Source of the DNA: Streptomyces abikoensis
Lineage (GTDB): Bacteria > Actinomycetota > Actinomycetes > Streptomycetales > Streptomycetaceae
Assembly: GCF_014648775.1 (NCBI RefSeq)
Contig: NZ_BMRT01000002.1
Coordinates: forward strand, 124,001 to 188,000
Direction of reading: 5' to 3'
DNA: 64,000 nt
The notes under the pieces were generated by a model. That model searched no databases, was not told where the DNA came from, and saw only the letters and a list, made by a program, of their open reading frames with translations. Position 1 is the first letter of the stretch. Each line of letters opens with the position of its first letter. Shown one piece after another: positions 53,364 through 61,866 of the stretch. The translations under genes were made by a program, and so were the position numbers.

Positions 53364-54142
53364 TGGCCGGGCCCGCCCCCGTCCTCGTCGCCGTCGCGCA
53401 CGGCACGCGGGATCCGGCCGGGGTGCGGACCGTGCACCGGCTGCTGGAGCGGGTGCGGGCCCTGCGGCCGGGGCTGCGGGTGGAGTGCGGGTTCCTGGGG
53501 CTGGCCGCGCCCTCGCTGCCGGACGTGCTGGAGCGGGTGGCGGGGCCCGTCGTGGTGGTGCCCGTGCTGCTCGGGCCCGGCTATCACGTCCGCGTCGACA
53601 TCCCCGCCGTGCTGGACGCCGTCGGCGCCGGTCACCGGGCCGTGCCGGCGCCCGCGCTGGGCCCGGACGCGCTGCTCGCCGAGGCCCTGTCGGGGCGGCT
53701 GCGCGAGGCGGGCTGGTGCGGCCGGGCGCCCGGCGCGGCCGTGGTGCTGGCGGCCGCCGGGTCCCGGGACCCGGCGGCGACGGCGGCCACGCGCGCCATG
53801 GCCGGGCTGCTCGGCACGCGGCTGGGCGCGCCCGTCGTCCCCGCGCACCTCGGCGGGCCGCTGCCCCCGCCCGCCGAGGCCGTCGCCGCGCTGCGGCGGC
53901 GCGGCCTCCCCGGGCCGGTGGCGGTGGCCCCGTACCTGCTGGCGCCGGGCGACTTCGCCCGGCGGGCCGGGTCCGGCTGCGCGGCCGACGCCGTGGCCGC
54001 GCCGCTCGGCGCGCACCCGGCCGTCGCCCGCCTGGTCCTGCGCCGCTACGACGAGGCGGCGGCCGTCACGGCACCGCCGGTTCCGGGTGCGCGGCCGGCC
54101 CGCGCGGCGGACCATGGAAGCCGCAGCCGGACCGGGAGGTGA
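53363..54142 (+). CDS. Sirohydrochlorin chelatase / CbiX-like protein
   Basis: A 259-residue two-half chelatase-like protein. Each half has a strand-helix core, and the metal-binding residues are the His of VAVAHGTRDPA (first half) and His in LLGPGYHVRVD. The second half lacks a clear equivalent His (LLAPGDFARRA), as in some fused SirB-type enzymes. It should insert iron to make siroheme, the cofactor of NirB. It overlaps nnaR by 1 bp (TGATG). Confidence 0.85.
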   Translation: MAGPAPVLVAVAHGTRDPAGVRTVHRLLERVRALRPGLRVECGFLGLAAPSLPDVLERVAGPVVVVPVLLGPGYHVRVDIPAVLDAVGAGHRAVPAPALGPDALLAEALSGRLREAGWCGRAPGAAVVLAAAGSRDPAATAATRAMAGLLGTRLGAPVVPAHLGGPLPPPAEAVAALRRRGLPGPVAVAPYLLAPGDFARRAGSGCAADAVAAPLGAHPAVARLVLRRYDEAAAVTAPPVPGARPARAADHGSRSRTGR

Positions 54143-54144
54143 CC

Positions 54145-54519
54145 GTGACGGCGAGGAAGACCCGGGACATCCGGGTGCGCAGGGTCTACGAGGAGCCCGC
54201 GACGGCCGACGGCAGCCGGGTGCTGGTCGACCGGATCTGGCCGCGCGGCCTCAGCAAGGAGGCGGCCGCCCTCGACGAGTGGTGCAAGGACGTCGCCCCC
54301 TCGACGGGGCTGCGCACCTGGTACGGCCACGACCCGGGGAAGTTCGCCGAGTTCGGCCGCCGCTACCGGGCCGAGCTGCACGGCGACGCGACGCACGAGA
54401 ACGCCCTCGGGCATCTGCGCGAGGTGGCCGGGGAGCGCCCGCTCACCCTGCTGACGGCCACCCGCGACCAGGACATCAGCGCCGCCGCCGTCCTCAAGGA
54501 GGAGCTCGAGCGGCGCTGA
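54145..54519 (+). CDS. DUF488 family protein
   Basis: A 124-residue protein with the DUF488 signature IRVRRVYEEP, VLVDRIWPRGLSKE and WYGHDPGKFAEF. The function of the family is not established. GTG 54145 has GGGAGG at 5 nt; GTG 54139 is also possible. It follows the chelatase gene by 2 bp and may be cotranscribed by location only. Confidence 0.85.
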   Translation: MTARKTRDIRVRRVYEEPATADGSRVLVDRIWPRGLSKEAAALDEWCKDVAPSTGLRTWYGHDPGKFAEFGRRYRAELHGDATHENALGHLREVAGERPLTLLTATRDQDISAAAVLKEELERR

Positions 54520-54535
54520 CCCCCCGCCGCGGCGC

Positions 54536-55855
54536 TCATCCCCCGTACGTCGCCTGGGAGTCGCCCAGCACCGCCGCGAAGTCGGCGGCCAGCCGCCGCC
54601 CGTCGGCGGGTGGCAGCCCGGCGGCGGTGATCCGCACCCCGGGCGCCGCGCCGATCCGGAAGCGCGCTCCGGCCGCAACCCACCAGCCGTGCGTCCGCAG
54701 GCCGTTGACGACGGCGGACTCGTCCCGCACGGGCACCCAGAGGTTCATGCCGCTCACCCCGTGGGCCGTGATGCCGTGCCGGCCGAGCTCGCCGATCAGG
54801 GCCAGCCGCCGTGCCTCGTAGGCGTCGCGGGCCCGGCCCACCAGGTCCCGGGTCGCGGGGTCCGTCATCAGGCCGAGGACCGTCTCCTGGAGCAGGTGAC
54901 TCACCCAGCCGGAGGTGAGCAGCATCCGCCCGTCGTGCCGGGCGAGGGTCGTCGCGTCGCAGGCGGCGGCCGCCCAGCGCAGGTCCGTGCCCAGGTACTT
55001 GGTGACGGTCGCGACGTGCGCCCAGCGCGCGAGGCCGCCGCCGGTGAGGGTGTGGAGGGGGACCGCCGCGACGCTCCCCGCGTGGTCGTTCTCGATCACG
55101 AGGACGTCGGGCGCCTCGCGCAGGACCGCCACCAGCGCGTCCCGGCGGGCGGGGGTGAAACGGCCGCCCCAGGGGTTCTGCGCCCGGGGGCTGCACACCA
55201 CGGCGCGCACTCCCGCGCGCAGCGCGGCCCGCAGCGCCTCGGGGCGCATGCCCTCGTCGTCGACCGCGACGGCGACGGTGCGCAGCCCGAGCGCCGTGAC
55301 GAGGTCGAGCAGGTGGTGGTAGCCGGGGTCCTCCACGGCCACGGCGTCGCCCGGACGGAGCTCGACGGACAGCAGCCGGCCGATCATGTCCAGCGCGCCG
55401 TGCGCGAACGTCACGTGCTCCACCGGCACTCCGTCCGCCCCCAGCCAGGCGCGGACGGCCTCCTCCAGGCCCGGCAGCCGGGGGGACGAGCGGTGGGAGC
55501 GGGCGCCGGGCGAGAGCCGGACGGGCGGCAGGAGATCGGGGAGGAAGGCCGGGTCGGGGTGACCGCCGGCCAGGTCGCGCAGCCCGTCGGGCACCTTGGG
55601 CGGGCGCCGGGAGGCCACGGCGGGGGCGGGCGCGACGACCGTGCCGCCCCTCCCCCGCGTGACGACGATGCCGCGCCGCCGCAGTTCCTTGTAGGCGGTC
55701 GCGACCGTGCCGGGGCTGATCCCGAGGTCCTCCGCGAGCCTGCGCACCGGCGGCAGCGCGGCGCCGGGCTCCAGGGCGCCCTCGGTCACCGCCCGTTCGA
55801 CGGACGCGGAAAGGGCCTTGGCTGTCGTACCAGTGATCGCATATTGTGTTGCCAC
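54536..55855 (-). CDS. MocR-type regulator (GntR winged helix + PLP aminotransferase-like domain)
   Basis: A 439-residue MocR protein. The GntR winged helix is at residues 10-70 (GAALPPVRRLAEDLGISPGT, TAYKELRRRGIV), and the aminotransferase-like domain from about 95 contains SPRAQNPWGGRF, ENDH and a PLP Lys in TVTKYLGTDLRW. Such proteins sense PLP or an amine. GTG 55855 is chosen: the upstream ATG 55879 would put codons inside the operator, and the nearby TACATA/CATAAT is well placed as a -10 for a leaderless mRNA. Likely represses or activates the divergent MFS gene. Confidence 0.85.
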   Translation of the reverse strand: MATQYAITGTTAKALSASVERAVTEGALEPGAALPPVRRLAEDLGISPGTVATAYKELRRRGIVVTRGRGGTVVAPAPAVASRRPPKVPDGLRDLAGGHPDPAFLPDLLPPVRLSPGARSHRSSPRLPGLEEAVRAWLGADGVPVEHVTFAHGALDMIGRLLSVELRPGDAVAVEDPGYHHLLDLVTALGLRTVAVAVDDEGMRPEALRAALRAGVRAVVCSPRAQNPWGGRFTPARRDALVAVLREAPDVLVIENDHAGSVAAVPLHTLTGGGLARWAHVATVTKYLGTDLRWAAAACDATTLARHDGRMLLTSGWVSHLLQETVLGLMTDPATRDLVGRARDAYEARRLALIGELGRHGITAHGVSGMNLWVPVRDESAVVNGLRTHGWWVAAGARFRIGAAPGVRITAAGLPPADGRRLAADFAAVLGDSQATYGG

Positions 55856-55863
55856 ACCGTCAA

Positions 55864-55881
55864 TTATGTATTGATACATAA
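55864..55881. promoter_or_regulatory. MocR/GntR operator
   Basis: TTATGTAT-TG-ATACATAA: perfect 8-bp arms with a 2-bp spacer, conspicuously AT-rich, placed 9 bp upstream of the MocR start and 28 bp upstream of the MFS start. It overlaps the likely -10 elements of both genes. Confidence 0.72.
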
Positions 55882-55908
55882 CTGGTTGGCAAGGGAATCG
55901 GGGGAACG

Positions 55909-57171
55909 ATGCGCGGCGCACGGACACCAGGACGGATACCAGGAGGGCGGGACGGGCGGCGCATGCTCGCGGTCGCCCTCGTCGACCGGGTCGGCAGCGG
56001 TCTGTGGGCCGCCACCTCGGTCCTGTATTTCACCTATGTCGCCCACCTCGGCGTGGCCCGGGTGGGCACCCTGGTCGCCGCCGCCGGGATCGTCGGCATC
56101 GCGGGCGCGCCGCTCGGCGGCCTGCTGGCCGACCGGCTGCCGGTCGTCCGCGTCCTCGCCGCCCTCCAGCTCCTGCGCACGGCCGCCGCCGTGGGCCTGC
56201 TCCTGACCCACGACTACCCGCTCCTGCTGGTCTGTTCGGCGGCCGGCGGCTTCGGCGACCGGGCGTCGAGCGTGCTCACCAAGCTCTACGCCTCCCGCAT
56301 CGCCGGGCCCGACCGGGTGCGCTACCAGGCGCTCCACCGCACCGTCGCCAACGCCGGCTGGGCCGTCGGCGGGCTCGGCGCGGCGGCGGCCCTCTCGGCC
56401 GGCACGACGACCGTCTACACGGGCCTGCTCCTCGGCGACGCCCTCTCGTTCGTCGCCGCCGCCCTGATCATCCTGCGCTGCGCGGAGACGTCCGCGCCCG
56501 CCCGCACCGTCACGGGCGCCGACGGTCCCGTGCCGGCGGCGCGCCCCACGAACCCCTGGCGGGACCGCACCTACCTCGCGTACGTGGTCAGCGACACGGT
56601 GCTCTTCCTCGACGACGCCGTCTTCCGGGTGGGCCTGCCCCTGTGGGCGATCCGTGCCACCGACGCCCCGCACGGCCTCGTCCCCCTGCTGCTGGTGCTC
56701 AACAGCGTGCTGGTCGTGGCCCTCCAGGTGCCCCTCGCCCGCTTCGGCGCCACGACCACCAGGGCGCGGGCGCTGCTCCTCCCCCTCACCGCCGTCTTCG
56801 CCGCGTCCGGCGTCGCCATGGCCGCCTCCGCCACCCACGGCGCCGTGCCCGCCACGATCTTCCTGACCCTCGCGGCCACCGGCTTCACCCTCGCCGAGAT
56901 GCTCCACGCCACCGTGTCCTGGGAGTTGTCCGTCGCCCTGGCCCCCGACACCGCGCAGGGCGCCTACCTGGGCGTCCACGGCCTCGCCCAGGCGACCCAG
57001 CGCGCCGTCGGCCCCCTGGCCGTCACGGCCGCCATCGCCACGGGCCCCCTCGGCTGGACGGCCTTCGGCACCCTCATCGCCGCGACCTGCGCCGCCCAGC
57101 ACCGCCTCGTCCGTGCCCGCCTCACCGATCCGGCCCCACTGCCGGAACCGGTCCCGGCGACGCGGGGCTGA
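55909..57171 (+). CDS. MFS transporter (12 TM)
   Basis: A 420-residue membrane protein. After a short basic N-terminus there are 12 helices; GGLLADRLPVVR and RYQALHRTVANAGWAVGG are conserved. The type is the enterobactin/macrolide exporter-like MFS group. ATG 55909 has a GGGGG site. It is divergent from MocR over the perfect operator and is presumably under MocR control. Substrate unknown. Confidence 0.87.
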   Translation: MRGARTPGRIPGGRDGRRMLAVALVDRVGSGLWAATSVLYFTYVAHLGVARVGTLVAAAGIVGIAGAPLGGLLADRLPVVRVLAALQLLRTAAAVGLLLTHDYPLLLVCSAAGGFGDRASSVLTKLYASRIAGPDRVRYQALHRTVANAGWAVGGLGAAAALSAGTTTVYTGLLLGDALSFVAAALIILRCAETSAPARTVTGADGPVPAARPTNPWRDRTYLAYVVSDTVLFLDDAVFRVGLPLWAIRATDAPHGLVPLLLVLNSVLVVALQVPLARFGATTTRARALLLPLTAVFAASGVAMAASATHGAVPATIFLTLAATGFTLAEMLHATVSWELSVALAPDTAQGAYLGVHGLAQATQRAVGPLAVTAAIATGPLGWTAFGTLIAATCAAQHRLVRARLTDPAPLPEPVPATRG

Positions 57172-57312
57172 CCGGGTCCGCCCGGTCATCGGCACGCGCG
57201 CCGCGTACTCCTTCCGACGGCATCCCTCGCCCGAACCGCCCGGAAGACACCGGTCCTTCACTACCGTGATGGTCCTCGGGGCGCACCCGAAAGGCGCTGA
57301 AGGGGAGGGGCG

Positions 57313-58254
57313 ATGGGACTCGCGTATCTGCGGTCGGACGCCGACCGGGCGGCGGGGACGGGCACGGCACGGGTGCTGGCGCGGGAGGCCGCCGGGTGTG
57401 TGCGGGACATGGCGGTGGGCCTCCGGCGGGGGCGGGGGGCCGGGCGGGTGACGGTGCCGTACTGGATGGCCCGGCGCTTCGCCGGCGCGGCCGGCACTCC
57501 CCTCGACAGCGAGGCGTTACTCGCCTTCCGCTTCGCGACGCCCGACCGTCCCGCGTCGGTGGTCGTCCGGCGGGGCCAGAGCGACCTGCTGATCCTCTGG
57601 CAGGTGTTCCTGCGCCGCTTCTACGAGCTCGACGCCGTCTACGCGCTGGACGAGCCCCTCACCACCCTCGACACGGTGGTGGACCTCGGCGGCAACACCG
57701 GGCTGGCCGCCGCCTATCTGACGGCCCGCTACCGGCCGCGCAGGCTGCTGACGGTCGAGCCCATCGCGGAGAGCCTCGCGGTGCTGCGGCGCAACGCCGG
57801 GCTGTCGGGCCTGGACTGGATCGTCGAACCGCTGGCCGTGGACGGCCGGGAAGGGGAACTGGAGTTCGCGGTGAGCGGCTTCTGGGACACCTGCACCGCC
57901 GTCCCCGCCGTCCGTGAGCTGCGCGGCAGCCGCCCCCACCGGCTGGAGAACGTGCTGGCCCGGCCGTCGCGCACGGTCCCGGCGGTCACCGTGGAGCGCC
58001 TGCTGGACAAGCACGGCATCGACCGCGTCGACCTGCTGAAGATCGACGTCGAGGGCAGCGAGGCCGGGATCTTCGCCGAGCCCCGGCCGTGGATGGCGCG
58101 GGTGGCGCGGATCGTCATGGAGATCCACGACAAGTACATCGACGGCATCGCCGTCCGCTCCACGCTGGCCCGGGCCGGTTTCCGCCGCGTCCCGCCCCGG
58201 GTCCCCGACCCGGTCGGATTCAACCCGGTGGAGCTCTACATCCGCCGCGCCTAG
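57313..58254 (+). CDS. FkbM-family SAM-dependent methyltransferase
   Basis: A 313-residue enzyme with the FkbM methyltransferase core: motif I VVDLGGNTGLAAAYL, EPIAESLAVLRRNA, and LLKIDVEGSEAGIF near residue 245. Such enzymes O-methylate sugar or polyketide hydroxyls. About 90 residues precede the core. ATG 57313 follows GGGGAGGGG. It stands alone between the MFS gene and the diaminobutyrate operon; its substrate is unknown. Confidence 0.88.
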   Translation: MGLAYLRSDADRAAGTGTARVLAREAAGCVRDMAVGLRRGRGAGRVTVPYWMARRFAGAAGTPLDSEALLAFRFATPDRPASVVVRRGQSDLLILWQVFLRRFYELDAVYALDEPLTTLDTVVDLGGNTGLAAAYLTARYRPRRLLTVEPIAESLAVLRRNAGLSGLDWIVEPLAVDGREGELEFAVSGFWDTCTAVPAVRELRGSRPHRLENVLARPSRTVPAVTVERLLDKHGIDRVDLLKIDVEGSEAGIFAEPRPWMARVARIVMEIHDKYIDGIAVRSTLARAGFRRVPPRVPDPVGFNPVELYIRRA

Positions 58255-58478
58255 GCGCCCCCGTCCAGACCCCGGGCCCTCCGTTTCCCCTTCGCGGTCG
58301 CGTTACTTACGGTGGAAGAAGAGGGATAAAACGCTACATTCCACACGTCAAAAGCTTGACGTGAAGGTTCCGCACCCGCCGTCGTCCGGGCCCATCGGAT
58401 GAACAGCACCCCTCACCAATCCGTACATATGGACAGGCAAGGCACACACGCTGCGGATCCGCCCCGCAGGGAGAGGTC
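58255..58478. promoter_or_regulatory. Leader region of the diaminobutyrate operon, with perfect inverted repeat
   Basis: CACGTCAA (58344-58351), spacer AAGC, TTGACGTG (58356-58363) is a perfect inverted repeat. Around 58327-58340 are TAAAAC and TACATT, candidate -10 elements on the plus strand. The downstream arm also contains TTGACG, but no -10 follows at the right spacing. Good candidate operator for the operon that starts at 58479. Confidence 0.55.
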
Positions 58479-58631
58479 ATGGCAGAGTCGACAACGGTCG
58501 CATACGCCCGTGGCGCCCTCGGCCGCCCGGTCACCGTCGGCGTGCTCCTGTCCACACACCGTGTCCACCTCCTCGACGAGGGACTCCAGCGCGGGCTGCC
58601 GCCCGAAACGATCGCAGGAGGCGCGTCATGA
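58479..58631 (+). CDS. Small ORF (50 aa) coupled to the diaminobutyrate aminotransferase gene
   Basis: A 50-residue ORF with high third-position GC. It has a strong AGGGAGAGG Shine-Dalgarno site and ends in ATGA overlapping the aminotransferase start, so translation is coupled. The sequence (MAESTTVAYARGALGRPVTV start; VLLSTHRVHLLDEGLQRG middle) shows no family match, signal peptide or Cys pattern. It could be a regulatory or leader peptide, or a small subunit. Too short for the usual length filter. Confidence 0.55.
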   Translation: MAESTTVAYARGALGRPVTVGVLLSTHRVHLLDEGLQRGLPPETIAGGAS

Positions 58632-59950
58632 CCGCGCTCGTCGCCGCCCGCCCGCTGACCGCCCCGCACGTCGACGGCGAGCTGCCCGGTCCGCTCTCCA
58701 CCGAGCTGCTGGCTCGCCAGGAACTCCGGGAGTCGAACGCCCGGACGTATCCGAGGCATCTGCCCATCGCCCTGGCGGAGGGCTCCGGGAGCTTCGTCCG
58801 CGACGTCGACGGCAATGTCTTCATCGACTTCCTCGCCGGCGCGGGGGTGCTCTCCCTGGGCCACAACCACCCCGAGGTCGTCGCGAGCGTGACCCGGCAG
58901 CTGGGGCTGCTCGCCCACGGCCTGGACTTCCCCACCCCCGCCAAGGACGCCTTCACCGAGGCCCAGCTGTCCATGCTCCGCCCGGGGCTGCGCGAGAAGA
59001 TGAAGATCCACTTCTGTGGGCCGACCGGCGCCAACGCGGTGGAGGCCGCCGTCAAGCTGTGCAAGACCGCGACCGGCCGCGGGGACGTCGTCTCCTTCCA
59101 GGGCGGCTTCCACGGCAGCACCCACGCCGCCATGGCGCTCAGCGGACTGGTCTCCGCCAAGCGGAACGTGCCCAACACCATGCCGGGCGTCCATTTCTTC
59201 CCGTACAACCGCGCCGAGCCCCTGGAGCAGGCGCTCACCGACAGCCTCGGCGGCATCCCACCGCCCGCCGCCGTCCTGCTGGAGCTGGTGCAGGGCGAGG
59301 GCGGCGTGGTCCCGGCCCACCCCGAATTCGTCCGGCGGGTGCGGAAGCTGACCCGCGACCTCGGCGTGCCCCTGGTGGTCGACGAGGTGCAGACGGGCTG
59401 CGGGCGCACCGGCACCTGGTTCGCGTTCGAGCAGTACGGCATCGAGCCGGACGTCGTCGTGGCGTCCAAGGCCCTGAGCGGCATCGGCATGCCGGTCGCC
59501 GTCATCCTCTACGACGCCGCGCTGGACACCTGGGAGGCCGGGGCGCACATCGGGACGTTCCGGGGCAACCAGCTGGCGTTCGCCGCCGGGGTGGAGGCGA
59601 TCCGGGTGATCCGGCGCGACGACGTGCTGGGCAACGTCCGGCGGCGCGGCGAGCAGATCGCCGGCCGGCTGGCGCCGCTGACGGGCCGTCCGGGGGTCCG
59701 CGAGGTGCGGGGCCGGGGCCTGATGTGGGGGGTCGAACTGGCCGATCCCGTGACCGGCCGGCCCGCGACCGGGGCCGCTTCGGCCGTGCAGGCCCACGCG
59801 CTGCGCCACGGTCTGATCGTGGAGCTCGGCGGCCGGGACGACTGCGTCGTACGGATCCTGCCGCCGCTCAATGTGACGGCCGAGGTCGTCGACACCGCCT
59901 GTTCGATCCTCGTCGACGCGATCACCGCCCGCGCCGCACGTACTCCTTGA
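58628..59950 (+). CDS. Diaminobutyrate-2-oxoglutarate aminotransferase (class III)
   Basis: A 440-residue PLP enzyme. It has GPTGANAVEAAVKL, FHGST, VVDEVQTGCGRTG and PLP Lys281 in VASKALSGIGMP. Matches the L-2,4-diaminobutyrate aminotransferase branch (EctB/DAT-like), which converts aspartate semialdehyde with glutamate to diaminobutyrate. No ectoine synthase is nearby, so the diaminobutyrate is probably for a secondary metabolite. GGAGG precedes ATG 58628, which overlaps the small ORF. The dedicated aspartokinase follows after 36 bp. Confidence 0.9.
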   Translation: MTALVAARPLTAPHVDGELPGPLSTELLARQELRESNARTYPRHLPIALAEGSGSFVRDVDGNVFIDFLAGAGVLSLGHNHPEVVASVTRQLGLLAHGLDFPTPAKDAFTEAQLSMLRPGLREKMKIHFCGPTGANAVEAAVKLCKTATGRGDVVSFQGGFHGSTHAAMALSGLVSAKRNVPNTMPGVHFFPYNRAEPLEQALTDSLGGIPPPAAVLLELVQGEGGVVPAHPEFVRRVRKLTRDLGVPLVVDEVQTGCGRTGTWFAFEQYGIEPDVVVASKALSGIGMPVAVILYDAALDTWEAGAHIGTFRGNQLAFAAGVEAIRVIRRDDVLGNVRRRGEQIAGRLAPLTGRPGVREVRGRGLMWGVELADPVTGRPATGAASAVQAHALRHGLIVELGGRDDCVVRILPPLNVTAEVVDTACSILVDAITARAARTP

Positions 59951-59986
59951 GCAGTGGCTCCTCAAAGCAGTGGAAGGCCCCGAACG

Positions 59987-61360
59987 ATGCTCATCGTCCA
60001 GAAATACGGCGGCTCCTCGGTGGGGAGCACCGAGCGGGTCCGGCGCGTCGCGGAACGCATCGTCGCCACGCACGACGAGGGCCACGACGTCGTCGTGGTG
60101 GTCTCCGCCATGGGGGACACCACCGATCGGCTCCTCGGGCTGGCGCGGGAGATGGCTCCCGTCCCCTCCCGCCGCGAGCTGGACATGCTGCTGAGCGCCG
60201 GTGAGCGCATCTCCAACGCGCTGATGGCCATGGCGGTCCAGACGCTGGGGGTGCCGGCCTGCTCCTTCTCGGGCCAGCAGGCGGGTGTGATCACCAGCTC
60301 GGTGCACGGCCGGGCCCGGATCATCGGCGTCGAGCCCACCCGGGTCCGGCAGGCGCTGGACCGCGGGCTGGTCGTGCTGGTCGCGGGGTTCCAGGGCGTC
60401 AGCCGGGAGACCGGCGAGGACACCACGCTGGGGCGCGGCGGTTCCGACACCACGGCCATCGCGCTGGCCGCCGCGCTCAAGGCGGACGTCTGCGAGATCT
60501 ACACCGACGTGGACGGCGTCCACACCGCCGACCCCCATCTGGTGCCGCAGGCCAGGCCGCTGTCCCGGCTGGACTACGACACGATGCTGGAGCTGGCCGC
60601 GTGCGGCGCCAAGGTGCTGGCCCCGCGCAGTGTGGAGTACGCGCGCCGGCACCGGGTGACCGTGCGCGTCCGCGCCGCCGAGGGCGGCTGCCCCGGCACG
60701 GTGGTGACGGCGTGCGCGGACGAACCGGAGCGCGGGGCGTGCGCGGAACACGCCGCCTGTCCGGAGCGCGCGCCGTTCGTGGGCGTCGCGCACGACCTGT
60801 CCACGGCCGAGATCACCGTGACCGCGGTCCCGGCCCGCCCGGGGGCCGTGTCCGCGGTGTTCCGGGTGGTGGCGGACGCCGGTGCGGAGATCGACACGGT
60901 CGTCCGGTCGGCGCCGCGCGAACCCGGGGAAGAGCCCGGCGAACGGGCGGGCGAACGGGCCGGTGACATCAGGTTCGTCCTCCCGAAGAGCGACGTGCCC
61001 GCGGTGCTCGCGGCGCTGTGCGAACACCGCGCCGAGATCGGCCACACGACGGTGACCAGCCGCGACGACATCGGCAGGGTCTCGCTCATCGGCTCCGGCG
61101 TCCGGACGGGCACGGGCGCGATCGCGGCGTTCTGCGAGACGCTGGCCCGGGCGGACGTGCGGTTCGAGTCCATCACGGCGACGGAGACCCGGATCTCGGT
61201 GCTCTGTCCCGCGGACCGGCTCCCGGGCGCGCTGCGCGCGCTGCACCGGTCCTTCGGTCTCGGCGCGGACGCCGAACCGGCCAAGCGCGTGGTGCCGTCC
61301 GGCCGGGCGGCGCCGGTGGACGCGGGGGCCGAACCGGCGCGTGCGGGCGTCTGCCGGTAG
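59987..61360 (+). CDS. Aspartate kinase, monofunctional with two ACT domains
   Basis: A 457-residue kinase phosphorylating aspartate. Conserved [10 protein letters not shown] and [19 protein letters not shown] lie in the kinase domain, and the ACT-type regulatory region follows from about residue 265. An extra Cys/Glu-rich stretch around 245-265 ([18 protein letters not shown]) is unlike typical aspartokinases. A second, cluster-linked copy suggests relief from lysine/threonine feedback. ATG 59987 is preceded by GGAAGG. It follows the aminotransferase on the same strand. Confidence 0.9.
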   Translation: MLIVQKYGGSSVGSTERVRRVAERIVATHDEGHDVVVVVSAMGDTTDRLLGLAREMAPVPSRRELDMLLSAGERISNALMAMAVQTLGVPACSFSGQQAGVITSSVHGRARIIGVEPTRVRQALDRGLVVLVAGFQGVSRETGEDTTLGRGGSDTTAIALAAALKADVCEIYTDVDGVHTADPHLVPQARPLSRLDYDTMLELAACGAKVLAPRSVEYARRHRVTVRVRAAEGGCPGTVVTACADEPERGACAEHAACPERAPFVGVAHDLSTAEITVTAVPARPGAVSAVFRVVADAGAEIDTVVRSAPREPGEEPGERAGERAGDIRFVLPKSDVPAVLAALCEHRAEIGHTTVTSRDDIGRVSLIGSGVRTGTGAIAAFCETLARADVRFESITATETRISVLCPADRLPGALRALHRSFGLGADAEPAKRVVPSGRAAPVDAGAEPARAGVCR

Positions 61361-61361
61361 C

Positions 61362-61391
61362 TCGCCACTGGCTCTTACACAGAGCTAAAAT
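61362..61391 (+). promoter_or_regulatory. Promoter and operator-like repeat of the MarR gene (leaderless transcript likely)
   Basis: A -10 TAAAAT (61386-61391) lies 6 bp before the ATG at 61398, with TCGCCA (61362-61367) as a weak -35 at 18 bp. No Shine-Dalgarno is seen, so the mRNA is probably leaderless. GCTCT-N5-AGAGC (61371-61385) is an inverted repeat in the spacer, a fit for a MarR self-operator. Confidence 0.55.
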
Positions 61392-61397
61392 GATGGT

Positions 61398-61850
61398 ATG
61401 GCCGCAGGGAGTCTTCCCGACGAGCTCGCCGGGGTTCTGTCCGGTATCCAGCGGATGGCCCGCCGGAGGCTGTGGCACGGCCTTCCGGTGCCACGCCCCC
61501 GTGGCGCCCAGGTCGAACTGATGCGGCTGGTCACGGCGCGCCCCGGCATCGGCGTCTCGGCCGCCGCCCGCGAGCTGTGCCTGGCCGCCAACACCGTCAG
61601 CACCCTCGTCAACCAATTGATGTCGGCCGGCCTGCTGCGCCGGGAGGCCGACCCCGGGGACGGGCGCGCCGTGCTGCTCTTCCCGACGCCGTCGTGCGGG
61701 GAACGGCTTCGGGACTGGGACGCGCGGCGCGCCGCGCTCTTCCGGGACCACGTCCGGGAGCTCACGGACGAGGACCGGGCCGCCCTCGCCGCGGCGCTGC
61801 CGGCGCTGCGCAGGCTGGCCGCGTCGATGCGGGCGGCGGAGCCCGTCTGA
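61398..61850 (+). CDS. MarR-family transcriptional regulator
   Basis: A 150-residue MarR protein with a winged helix at residues 40-105 (GVSAAARELCLAANTVSTLV, GLLRREADPGDGRAVLLFPT). Likely represses itself and the following ABC exporter genes, which start 16 bp downstream. The ATG at 61398 sits 6 bp after a good -10 box, implying a leaderless transcript. Confidence 0.88.
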   Translation: MAAGSLPDELAGVLSGIQRMARRRLWHGLPVPRPRGAQVELMRLVTARPGIGVSAAARELCLAANTVSTLVNQLMSAGLLRREADPGDGRAVLLFPTPSCGERLRDWDARRAALFRDHVRELTDEDRAALAAALPALRRLAASMRAAEPV

Positions 61851-61866
61851 CCATCACGGAGGTGCC

